DNA of 8,186 bases, taken from the NCBI GenBank assembly GCA_003231795.1, contig QIJI01000150.1, positions 1 to 8,186 of the forward strand. Direction: 5' to 3'. The DNA is from Gammaproteobacteria bacterium (GTDB lineage Bacteria; Pseudomonadota; Gammaproteobacteria; GCA-001735895). Each line of letters starts with the position of its first letter. Position 1 is the first letter of the stretch. Positions 1-5,159 of the stretch are shown one piece after another. The position numbers and the translations under genes were made by a program. Under the pieces are notes generated by a model. That model saw nothing but the letters and a program-made list of their open reading frames with translations, ran no database searches and was not told where the DNA came from.

Positions 1-2
1 TC

Positions 3-53
3 GAGCAGGCGCGTGGATTGAGTCGTCCCGCTCAAGTGCACGAATTGGAATAA
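3..53 (+). CDS. Possible 3' end of an upstream gene (partial)
   Basis: Reading from position 3 gives EQARGLSRPAQVHELE and then a TAA at 51-53. It looks like an ordinary charged C-terminus of a gene entering from the left. The stop lies 13 nt before the ATG of the degenerate gene remnant at 67, a typical operon spacing. Only 16 codons are visible, no domain can be named, and another frame (stop at 19-21) could equally be the end of a gene. This is a weak call resting on spacing and residue composition. Confidence 0.25.
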   Translation, partial: EQARGLSRPAQVHELE

Positions 54-66
54 CAATTCACGGCGA

Positions 67-142
67 ATGCGAAAAAAGCGGAAGCTATGGACCATTCCCT
101 GCTGGCTTTCGAAGAAGCGTCTATAGCTGGAAGGAATTAAGG
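67..142 (+). pseudogene. Frameshifted 5' remnant of a paralogue of the gene at 850-2076
   Basis: From the ATG at 67 the frame reads MRKKRKLWTIP and soon hits a stop (TAG, 124-126). In the neighbouring frame the same stretch reads FPAGFRRSVYSWKELRARHQ. Joined across an apparent one-base insertion near 94, these parallel the N-terminus of the intact gene at 850 (KKHRWTFP, then ARFRSGVYSWKASRLACQ). The DNA match includes an 18-bp exact repeat (117-134 versus 902-919) and aligned codons upstream of it. Similarity fades just before the end of the parE gene at 144. I infer a truncated, decayed copy of the 5' end of that gene, left beside the toxin-antitoxin module. It is too short to encode anything functional. 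Confidence 0.6.
117..134 (+). repeat. 18-bp direct repeat, left copy
   Basis: GCGTCTATAGCTGGAAGG occurs here and again, identically, at 902-919 inside the 5' end of the intact gene. Both copies encode VYSW in the frame homologous to that gene. The pair brackets the toxin-antitoxin operon and its promoter, about 785 bp from one copy to the other. Confidence 0.85.
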
Positions 143-143
143 G

Positions 144-443
144 CTAGACATCAAAATAGCTCACGATGTCCATGTTCTGATGCGGGACGCCGATGATATC
201 GATTCCATCCTGAGTGATTTTATAGAAGATCAGGTGCATGCCTTCCGGGAAGCAATAGTAGCCGGGTTTTATTTCTGCACGTTGTTTCCCAAGCTGTGGA
301 TTTTCTGACAACCAGGTAAAACGAGAGAGTAGCGAGCGGATATATTGGTCGGCCTGTTCATCACCCCATTCCCGGTAACTGTATATCCAGATTGATTCAA
401 GATCGTCTTGCGCCTGTTGGCGCAGCGAATAGCCCGGAATCAC
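144..443 (-). CDS. parE: ParE/RelE-superfamily toxin of a type II toxin-antitoxin system
   Basis: A 99-residue protein of the usual ParE length. Characteristic features in order are an N-terminal helical hairpin (QAQDDLESIWIYSYREWG, about residues 10-27), QADQYI, the turn ENPQLGKQR (about 47-55), and the C-terminal strands HLIFYKI and IIGVPHQNMDI (about 69-92), which match the usual family pattern ending in H-x-x-M-D. Characterised ParE toxins poison DNA gyrase, while RelE relatives cleave mRNA; the sequence favours the ParE side but does not prove the target. The start is GTG at 443-441, overlapping the antitoxin stop by 4 bp (GTGA), so translation is coupled to parD. The gene ends about 10 bp from the decayed gene remnant on its downstream side. 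No truncation is seen. Confidence 0.85.
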   Translation of the reverse strand: MIPGYSLRQQAQDDLESIWIYSYREWGDEQADQYIRSLLSRFTWLSENPQLGKQRAEIKPGYYCFPEGMHLIFYKITQDGIDIIGVPHQNMDIVSYFDV

Positions 444-685
444 GGGGTATGATTTTTGTGCATGCGATTAATAAATTGCTCGCCGTCAAAACCTTCGGCC
501 ACCGGGCTGTCTTCACCTGCCTGGAGTCTTGCCCGTAATGCACGGAGCTTTGCTTCGTCAGCTTCAAGTTTGCGCAGGCCTGCCCGAACGATTTCACTGA
601 CTGACTGGAAGCGGCCCTGTTGCAAGATTTCAGCAACGAATTGATCGAAGTGATCGCCAAGTGTGACCGAGGTGTTTCGGGGCAT
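440..685 (-). CDS. parD: ParD-type antitoxin
   Basis: An 81-residue antitoxin. The N-terminal half (MPRNTSVTLGDHFDQFVAEI, then GRFQSVSEIVRAGLRKLE, about residues 1-42) is the ribbon-helix-helix DNA-binding and dimerisation domain of the ParD/CopG family. The C-terminal half (RARLQAGEDSPVAEGFDGEQF) is the acidic, flexible part that normally wraps and neutralises the ParE toxin. The frame is open further upstream to 805, but the start at 685 is chosen because MPRNTSV is the normal beginning of the domain and a good GGAG ribosome-binding site (complement of 694-697) lies 8 nt before it. The gene is first in a two-gene operon and overlaps parE by 4 bp. ParD with ParE usually represses its own promoter; a palindrome suited to this lies at 705-721. 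Confidence 0.87.
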   Translation of the reverse strand: MPRNTSVTLGDHFDQFVAEILQQGRFQSVSEIVRAGLRKLEADEAKLRALRARLQAGEDSPVAEGFDGEQFINRMHKNHTP

Positions 686-704
686 CAGTATTTCTCCAGG
701 GTGT

Positions 705-721
705 GTATTAAATATTAATAC
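705..721 (-). promoter_or_regulatory. Palindromic operator candidate of the parDE operon
   Basis: Two perfect 7-bp inverted arms, GTATTAA and TTAATAC, flank a 3-bp centre. The site lies 20 bp upstream of the parD start and overlaps the predicted -10 box. Position and symmetry fit autorepression by the ParD ribbon-helix-helix dimer. That role is inferred from the family, not demonstrated here. Confidence 0.55.
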
Positions 722-740
722 AGCTTGTTTCGATCTGCAA
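712..740 (-). promoter_or_regulatory. Predicted sigma70-type promoter for parDE
   Basis: On the minus strand a -35-like TTGCAG (complement of 735-740) is separated by 17 bp from a -10-like TAATAT (complement of 712-717). Both are moderate matches to consensus. The -10 lies inside the palindrome at 705-721, so a bound repressor would block the polymerase. Confidence 0.4.
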
Positions 741-849
741 CCTGTCAGTAAAACAATACCGCAGTTTTCACCATGAAAATCGAGTTTACGATAACCGATT
801 TTCATGCTGCCGCTGGCTGGATATGAAGTGATGTATTATTGGCAAATTG

Positions 850-2076
850 ATGACTAAACCCAAAAAACACAGATGGACCTTCCCCGCTCGCTTCCGTAGT
901 GGCGTCTATAGCTGGAAGGCGTCCAGACTGGCGTGCCAGCGCCTTCGTGAAGCGGTCTCCGAGATCAGGAAAGTTGCGAAGAAAGACCCTGCTCTCGGTG
1001 CAAAGGGCGCGGTCCTGCTGATGGAAAAGATCTGGCCGGCGCTGGCGCATGTGGACAGTTCCAGCGGCGCTCTGGGATCGGTTGTCAACAAGGCGCTCGA
1101 TGCATTGATACCCATCATTATCAATGCGCCCGCCGATGACAAGACGCGTAACCAATGGCTCGACCGGCTGTGGCAGGCGATGGCGGACGATGGTGTCGAT
1201 TATCTCGGTCCGGTCGGTGATCGTTGGGGCGAGATCTGTGGTTCGGTAGAAATCGCCGGGCAGTGGGCCGATGATCTGGTTTCCACATTGCGATCCTGTT
1301 GGACCGACCCGAACCCGGGTAACTATTTCAACGGCGCGACGGCGTGTTTATCCTGCCTGTTAGTATCGGGTCGATACCAGGAGCTACTCGACTTGCTGGA
1401 ATTGCATCGGTATCAGATGTGGCATTACCGGCGTTATGGTGTCGAGGCGCTGCTGGCACTGGGCAGAAAGGTGGACGCGATCGGGTTTGCCGAGGCCTCG
1501 CGGGGGTTGAATGAACCCGATTCCGTGATCAGTCAGGCCTGCGAGGATATCCTGATCTCGTCCGGAATGCATGAGGAGGCTTACCGGCGCTATGGATTGG
1601 GCGCCGCGGTAGGTAATTCATATATTGCCCGGTTTCGTGCGGTCGCGAAGCGCTATCCGGCGAAAGACAAGTCACAGATTCTGACTGACCTCATTGCCAC
1701 GACGCCGGGCGAAGAAGGCAAGTGGTTTGCCACGGCCAAGGAACTCAAGCTTTATGATCTGGCGATTGAGTTGGCGAACCAGTCGCAATGCGATCCGAAA
1801 ACGCTGACCAGAGCAGCCAGGGGCTACCTCGATGCGGAGCCTGCATTTGCGCTCGGCGCCGCGATGGCTGCGTTGCATTGGCTGAGTCAGGGTTGGGGTT
1901 ACGAGGTCACCAGCCTCGATGTGATCGAGGCTTATGATCGGGCGTTGGATGCCGCATTCAGATTGAATAAAGTTGACGCTGTAAAAGGCCAGATTTGGCA
2001 GCTCGTAGAATCAAATGGAAGTGCGTCAGTGCGATTCGTTCGACAGTCTTTACGCAGTCGTATGCATAAACCCTGA
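850..2076 (+). CDS. Conserved hypothetical alpha-helical protein, 408 aa
   Basis: I do not know a function for this protein. The N-terminus is basic (MTKPKKHRWTFPARFR), followed by KEAVSEIRK-like and DPALGAKGAVLLMEKIWP segments, a DSSSGALG turn, and then mostly helical pairs (GRYQELLDLLELH, ALGRKVDAIGFAEASRG, SSGMHEEAYRRYG, LKLYDLAIELANQ). These alternate like TPR-type or similar solenoid repeats and suggest a protein-interaction scaffold. There is no signal peptide, membrane segment or obvious catalytic motif. It resembles a family of unannotated bacterial proteins I have seen before, but that is memory, not a search. The ATG at 850 is preferred to the TTG at 847; neither has a strong ribosome-binding site. 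Its G+C is clearly higher than that of the SOS operon downstream. A decayed copy of its 5' end lies at 67-142, beyond the TA module. Confidence 0.75.
   Translation: MTKPKKHRWTFPARFRSGVYSWKASRLACQRLREAVSEIRKVAKKDPALGAKGAVLLMEKIWPALAHVDSSSGALGSVVNKALDALIPIIINAPADDKTRNQWLDRLWQAMADDGVDYLGPVGDRWGEICGSVEIAGQWADDLVSTLRSCWTDPNPGNYFNGATACLSCLLVSGRYQELLDLLELHRYQMWHYRRYGVEALLALGRKVDAIGFAEASRGLNEPDSVISQACEDILISSGMHEEAYRRYGLGAAVGNSYIARFRAVAKRYPAKDKSQILTDLIATTPGEEGKWFATAKELKLYDLAIELANQSQCDPKTLTRAARGYLDAEPAFALGAAMAALHWLSQGWGYEVTSLDVIEAYDRALDAAFRLNKVDAVKGQIWQLVESNGSASVRFVRQSLRSRMHKP
902..919 (+). repeat. 18-bp direct repeat, right copy
   Basis: Exact match of the copy at 117-134. It lies at codons 18-24 of the intact 408-residue hypothetical gene. 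Weaker similarity continues upstream of it in both copies, so the repeat is the best-preserved part of a longer, diverged duplication of the gene's 5' end rather than an isolated short motif. Confidence 0.85.
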
Positions 2077-2157
2077 ATTTACACCGGATCTTGCATATAA
2101 ATGGAGTGGGCAAGTACGTTGTCGAGATTATAACTTTCTGGTAATTCCGGGCGCATC

Positions 2158-2187
2158 TTGGGAGTTTATTCTACACGGTTATATAAC
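2158..2187 (+). promoter_or_regulatory. Predicted sigma70 promoter of the lexA-imuAB-dnaE2 operon
   Basis: A -35-like TTGGGA (2158-2163) and a -10-like TATAAC (2182-2187) are spaced by 18 bp, putting the transcription start near 2194, about 33 nt before lexA. The -10 falls inside the palindrome at 2175-2190, as expected for an autoregulated repressor gene. An alternative pair, TTGCAT (2193-2198) and TATATT (2215-2220), would give a nearly leaderless lexA mRNA. Confidence 0.45.
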
Positions 2188-2213
2188 AGTGTTGCATACA
2201 ACAGTGTTTCATA
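2175..2213 (+). promoter_or_regulatory. Candidate LexA operator: palindromes plus tandem repeat
   Basis: Three overlapping symmetries are visible. Positions 2175-2190 form a 16-bp inverted repeat with 7 of 8 base pairs complementary, including the perfect 10-mer GTTATATAAC (2178-2187). Positions 2186-2207 form a 22-bp inverted repeat with 9 of 11 pairs complementary, core TGTTG-N4-CAACA. The 15-mer TAACAGTGTTGCATA (2184-2198) is directly repeated as CAACAGTGTTTCATA (2199-2213), so AACAGTGTT occurs twice, 15 bp apart. The region covers the -10 and start site. The E. coli CTG-N10-CAG box is absent, in line with the altered LexA recognition domain. Binding by this LexA is inferred. Confidence 0.5.
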
Positions 2214-2226
2214 TTATATTAACCCC

Positions 2227-2841
2227 ATGCAGTCACTCACCAAAATCCAGCAAGCTGTCTTCGACTATACCCGCAAGGCGCAGAAACAGGGCATGCCATT
2301 TCCATCATTGCGGGAAATTGCCAGTCGCTTCGGTTTTCAACACACCACGGCACGTTTTCATTTGAAGGCGTTGGAGAAAAAAGGATATATCCGGCAGCGT
2401 GCTGAACGGGTTTCAGCATATTTCATGGCTGAAGATAGCCTGACTGAAGATTTCCAGATGAACAACGCGGCCTTCGATCTGATCGCAAAAATACCAGCCG
2501 GGGCACCTTCACCAGTATTTGATGAAACCCGTGAGTCCTTTACCGTCGATCATGACTTTTTCGGCGGCGGCGATATCCTCAGTATCCGGGTCAACGGAGA
2601 CAGTATGATGGGTGACTCGATTGCCGATGGTGATATTGCGATGATCAAGCGTCAGCAGGAAGCCAACAAGGGTGATGTTCTGGCACTTCGTATCGATGGT
2701 GAAATTACATTGAAACGAGTCAGGCTGGAAGCGGATCAGGCACATCTGCTGTCGTCTAATCCAGAGCATCCGGTACGCCAGGTTCCGGCCCGGGATCTGG
2801 AGATTCTCGGTAAGCTGGTCGGCATAGTTCGCAAGGTTTAA
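2227..2841 (+). CDS. lexA: LexA-family SOS repressor with autoprotease domain
   Basis: A 204-residue LexA (E. coli LexA has 202). The N-terminal winged helix (residues 1-66) contains the helix-turn-helix PSLREIASRFGFQHTTARFHLKALEKKGYI. The C-terminal S24-type latent protease domain has the scissile Ala91-Gly92 (KIPAGAP), nucleophile Ser126 (NGDSMMGDSI) and catalytic Lys163 (ITLKRV), each seven residues beyond its E. coli counterpart. It should therefore repress in dimer form and cleave itself when RecA filaments form. The recognition helix (HTTARFHL) differs from the common SPSAVHEHL type, suggesting another operator sequence. The ATG at 2227 is chosen: it gives family length, and the upstream codons overlap the promoter. 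No good ribosome-binding site precedes it. It heads the operon; imuA starts 6 nt after its stop. Whether the genome carries a second lexA cannot be seen. Confidence 0.93.
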   Translation: MQSLTKIQQAVFDYTRKAQKQGMPFPSLREIASRFGFQHTTARFHLKALEKKGYIRQRAERVSAYFMAEDSLTEDFQMNNAAFDLIAKIPAGAPSPVFDETRESFTVDHDFFGGGDILSIRVNGDSMMGDSIADGDIAMIKRQQEANKGDVLALRIDGEITLKRVRLEADQAHLLSSNPEHPVRQVPARDLEILGKLVGIVRKV

Positions 2842-2847
2842 GCTGCC

Positions 2848-3492
2848 ATGGCATCACTCCCTGCGCAATTTACCGATACGTCACTACAGCAACAGTTGCA
2901 GTCAGCCCGCTCACTCACTCCCATGGTTGATCAGGGTCCTGCGTTACAGTCAGGTATCGAAGCCCTGGATGATTGTTTTACCCAGGTTAAAGCCGGCGAT
3001 GTGATCGAATGGGGCATTCCTCCCGGGTTTAACGGTCGCCTGATCCCATTGCAGTTACTCAAACAGCAAAACCCGCTAAGCGTGTGGATTTATCATCATC
3101 ATGGGCTCGGGGTGTTTGCATCCAGTTGGATCAGCCACGGGGTCGACTTGCAGCGCCTGTTTTTTATTTGCTCTGACAACCCGGTCAAAGAGCTACGTCC
3201 GTTATTTTTGGAAAACACTTTCAAGCGCATCATCATCGATGCGCCGCGTAAATTCAGTGATGGGGATATGGCTTTTGTCAGTCAGCAGGCCAGGAAACAA
3301 GGGCAGATTGTATTCCTGATTCGTCATTATTTTCTATCGCAGAAACGGGGTAATCCTCATGCCAGTCTACGTATTAATACCTGGCAGAGTGGAAAGCGCG
3401 CTTTTTCACTGCAAATAATCAAAGGTGCAAAAACGGGGCGTGTTTCCTTGCCTTATCGAGCCGTTGCCGAAGAGCATGGACGATACAACTAA
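2848..3492 (+). CDS. imuA: ImuA, accessory subunit of the SOS mutasome
   Basis: A 214-residue protein with the order of elements seen in ImuA/SulA-like RecA-fold proteins: SGIEALDDCF near residue 35, the strand-turn GDVIEWGIPPGFNGRLIPLQLL (50-71) where a P-loop would be, VWIYHHHGLGVFASSWISHGVDLQRLFFI for the next strand and helix, FKRIIIDAP, and IVFLIRHYF, ending with a LRINTWQSG-type segment. The Walker A Gly-Lys-Ser/Thr is missing (GFNGR instead), so nucleotide binding is doubtful. In characterised cassettes ImuA works with ImuB and DnaE2 in damage-induced mutagenesis. Identification rests on fold-like motifs, length and its position between lexA and imuB; similarity is diffuse. A weak AAGG (2833-2836) precedes the start. 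Confidence 0.82.
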   Translation: MASLPAQFTDTSLQQQLQSARSLTPMVDQGPALQSGIEALDDCFTQVKAGDVIEWGIPPGFNGRLIPLQLLKQQNPLSVWIYHHHGLGVFASSWISHGVDLQRLFFICSDNPVKELRPLFLENTFKRIIIDAPRKFSDGDMAFVSQQARKQGQIVFLIRHYFLSQKRGNPHASLRINTWQSGKRAFSLQIIKGAKTGRVSLPYRAVAEEHGRYN

Positions 3493-3500
3493 CCCGCATA

Positions 3501-3514
3501 TATCACCGGTGATA
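3501..3514 (+). repeat. 14-bp perfect palindrome before imuB
   Basis: TATCACCGGTGATA is fully self-complementary. It fills much of the 23-nt imuA-imuB gap and ends one base before the imuB ATG at 3516. The only ribosome-binding-like stretch (GGTGA, 3508-3512) is in its right arm. It could be a protein site, a small mRNA hairpin limiting imuB translation, or chance. Confidence 0.5.
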
Positions 3515-3515
3515 C

Positions 3516-5003
3516 ATGGACGTTAAAGTTATCGATCTGTCTGAATTACGCAGTGCTGATGAGTTTCCAGCCTACGCGGCGATATATAGCTCTATAACAA
3601 CCCGCTCTATAACAACCGGTTCTACCACGACCGGTTCTGCAACGACCGCAGGCTTTGTACTGTCGCCCGATAGCATGCGCTGGAATGACAATATTCTGTT
3701 GTCACGACTCGAACACTGTCGCTTATTCTGGTTGAATCAGAAAAAAAAACTGCGTTGTAAGCTGAGCGAGTTATTTGACCCTTTGCTGCGCCACCATTAC
3801 GGCGCAGATTACATTGCGGTATTTTCCAGTCATCCCTGGCAGTGCCTGTTATACCTGCATTATCAAATGCGACATCAGGGTCGGGGCTTGTTTTTGTTAC
3901 AAAGCAGGCTCGATCAAAACATATTCAAATCTCTCGACTGGGATTGTTGGTTTACAGCCCAACAGGATCTGTTTACGCACCTGGCCGTTATCAATGCCAA
4001 AGGCTTTCGTGTCGACACATTACACTCCCGCCAGGCACAGTTTAAACGCTTTGTGCAGCGCATCGGCGTTACCACACCCTACGAAATGAGCCAGGCAGAT
4101 GCCAATTCGATTACCCGCCGTTTTGGTAAATGGCTGGGTCTGGTATGGCAATGGAGTTTCACCGAAACCAGTTCTCTTGAATGGTTTCCATGGATCAAGC
4201 TACAGACAGAAACGGCACCTGCTGTTAAACGTGACCTCGAGTACCCGGTTAACCAGTGGGCTTACATCGAAGTTCTGCTGCGGGAGGATTTTACTCGGTT
4301 GAGTGAATCATTTCATGCGCATGATTGCGAGCATATCAATCGTATGTTGTGGGAAGTGACGCTGTTTAATTACCAGAAGGTTTCAGTCGAGCTTTCATTT
4401 CGTCACCCTTACTCGTTGCAACGGGATATGCCGGGTTTTGAAACCGCGCTTTATCAGGCCAGGTACATATTTGATGACATGATGCGTCAACTGAGGCAGC
4501 GCGATTCAGATCTTGATTTACCCGAATGCATGCCATTTGTTGCCTGGAGAATTGAGGTCTGCGAGCGAATCCAGTTGGCGCCCGAGATTTGGGATTTGTT
4601 TACCAACGAAATCGAGCAGGTTGATTATCAGCAAATCACGTCTTTGCAAAACAAACTGCCAATCGCGTTCGAGTGTTATCAAACCGAGGCCAGTTTTTTC
4701 CCGGAACAGTCATTCCATTCCTGTTCAATAGGTGCGTCTACAGACAATGCTTTCGATTGCTATCAGTGGTCTGTCAGCGCCACAAACAAACCATTGTTTT
4801 ACTATCAGGCAGCACAGCCTATCGAACCACCTGGCCCGATGGCCAAGTTTTTCCTGGAGCGCAATTCGAATCAATGGTGGCTGGGCCAGGATGCACTGCA
4901 ATCGATTCGTGATTATTATTTATTACAGGATCACCGTGGTCGCAGGAGCTGGGTTTATCGGGATGGTGATGGGGGCTGGTTCAAGCAAGGCGAATACTGT
5001 TAA
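3516..5003 (+). CDS. imuB: ImuB, divergent Y-family polymerase-like adaptor
   Basis: A 495-residue protein. The C-terminus is typical ImuB: PLFYYQAAQPI (about 424-434), then WWLG, IRDYYLLQDHRGRRSWVYRD and GWFKQGEYC to the end. The middle has the Y-family helix-hairpin-helix region (FKRFVQRIGVTTPYEMSQADANSITRRFGKWLG, about 173-205) and little-finger-like strands around 240-310. The N-terminal palm is strongly diverged: after a first strand (YAAIY, 20-24) comes a Ser/Thr repeat (25-44), and the acidic catalytic residues of active Y-family polymerases are not recognisable. ImuB proteins are known as inactive polymerase homologues that bind the sliding clamp and bridge ImuA and DnaE2; I could not find a confident clamp-binding motif here. 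It lies 23 nt after imuA. Its stop codon overlaps the left TTAA of the palindromic element. Confidence 0.82.
   Translation: MDVKVIDLSELRSADEFPAYAAIYSSITTRSITTGSTTTGSATTAGFVLSPDSMRWNDNILLSRLEHCRLFWLNQKKKLRCKLSELFDPLLRHHYGADYIAVFSSHPWQCLLYLHYQMRHQGRGLFLLQSRLDQNIFKSLDWDCWFTAQQDLFTHLAVINAKGFRVDTLHSRQAQFKRFVQRIGVTTPYEMSQADANSITRRFGKWLGLVWQWSFTETSSLEWFPWIKLQTETAPAVKRDLEYPVNQWAYIEVLLREDFTRLSESFHAHDCEHINRMLWEVTLFNYQKVSVELSFRHPYSLQRDMPGFETALYQARYIFDDMMRQLRQRDSDLDLPECMPFVAWRIEVCERIQLAPEIWDLFTNEIEQVDYQQITSLQNKLPIAFECYQTEASFFPEQSFHSCSIGASTDNAFDCYQWSVSATNKPLFYYQAAQPIEPPGPMAKFFLERNSNQWWLGQDALQSIRDYYLLQDHRGRRSWVYRDGDGGWFKQGEYC
3588..3647 (+). repeat. Four-copy 15-bp in-frame tandem repeat within imuB
   Basis: Units at 3588-3602, 3603-3617, 3618-3632 and 3633-3647 all fit X-S-[I/T/A]-T-T at the protein level. 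Units 1 and 2 differ by two bases, and units 3 and 4 share the GGTTCT start and CGACC end. They encode residues 25-44, a Ser/Thr-rich loop between the first beta strand and the rest of the palm-like domain. Confidence 0.85.
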
Positions 5004-5146
5004 TGGCATCTCTAAAGGTATACTTTTTCCGCGATTGCAGCGTCAGCCCCGTGCTCGAATCCTCATGTACTATTCGTACACTCCGGTTCTGCGCGCGGTG
5101 CTTCCTTGCACTCACTGAAAAATCATACCTTTAGAGACGCCATTAA
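5000..5146 (+). mobile_element. MITE-like palindromic element between imuB and dnaE2
   Basis: Terminal inverted repeats of 29 bp (5000-5028 and 5118-5146) match at 26 of 29 positions, with outer sequence TTAATGGC and inner CTCTAAAGGTAT. The centre is TGTAC (5066-5070), a 5-base loop, then GTACA (5076-5080), lying exactly midway, and the stretch between pairs imperfectly, so the whole element is one long hairpin. It has no coding capacity. TTAA flanks both ends (5000-5003 and 5143-5146) and may be a target duplication; if so the element proper is 5004-5142. Taking out the element and one TTAA leaves the imuB stop intact and a 13-nt gap to the dnaE2 ATG, a normal operon junction. It would be read through as structured RNA within the operon transcript. 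It lacks a T-run after the stem, so it is not a standard terminator. Confidence 0.7.
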
Positions 5147-5159
5147 GGGCATGGGTTGA

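Larger units (their letters stand above)
2077..2226 (+). other. 150-bp intergenic region holding the lexA control sequences
   Basis: No gene is visible. The right half (about 2158-2213) carries the predicted promoter, an inverted repeat and two direct repeats described separately. The left half is A+T-rich with no clear terminator for the upstream gene. Confidence 0.6.

Noticed and set aside
686..805. Upstream extension of the antitoxin ORF to 805
   Set aside because: The ribbon-helix-helix domain begins at MPRNTSV (685), which has a good GGAG site; the extension would cover the promoter and palindrome.
802..1155. Minus-strand 117-aa ORF opposite the start of the 408-residue gene
   Set aside because: It runs antisense to a convincing coding frame, has no recognisable motif and no ribosome-binding site, so it is a shadow frame.
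2158..2226. Upstream extension of lexA from a TTG at 2158
   Set aside because: The added residues are unlike any LexA N-terminus, the resulting length exceeds the family norm, and the segment coincides with the predicted promoter and operator.
2077..2226. E. coli-type SOS box (CTG-N10-CAG)
   Set aside because: No such sequence is present; the nearest symmetry, CGG-N8-CAG within 2175-2190, has a shorter spacing and a different half-site.
3588..3647. CRISPR array
   Set aside because: Units are only 15 bp, contiguous without spacers, and in frame within imuB.
4732..5118. Plus-strand 128-aa ORF spanning the end of imuB and the palindromic element
   Set aside because: It overlaps the conserved ImuB C-terminus in another frame and continues into a non-coding palindrome.
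5000..5146. Intrinsic terminator of the operon
   Set aside because: The stem is very long and imperfect and no T-run follows the right arm; dnaE2 continues the operon immediately after it.
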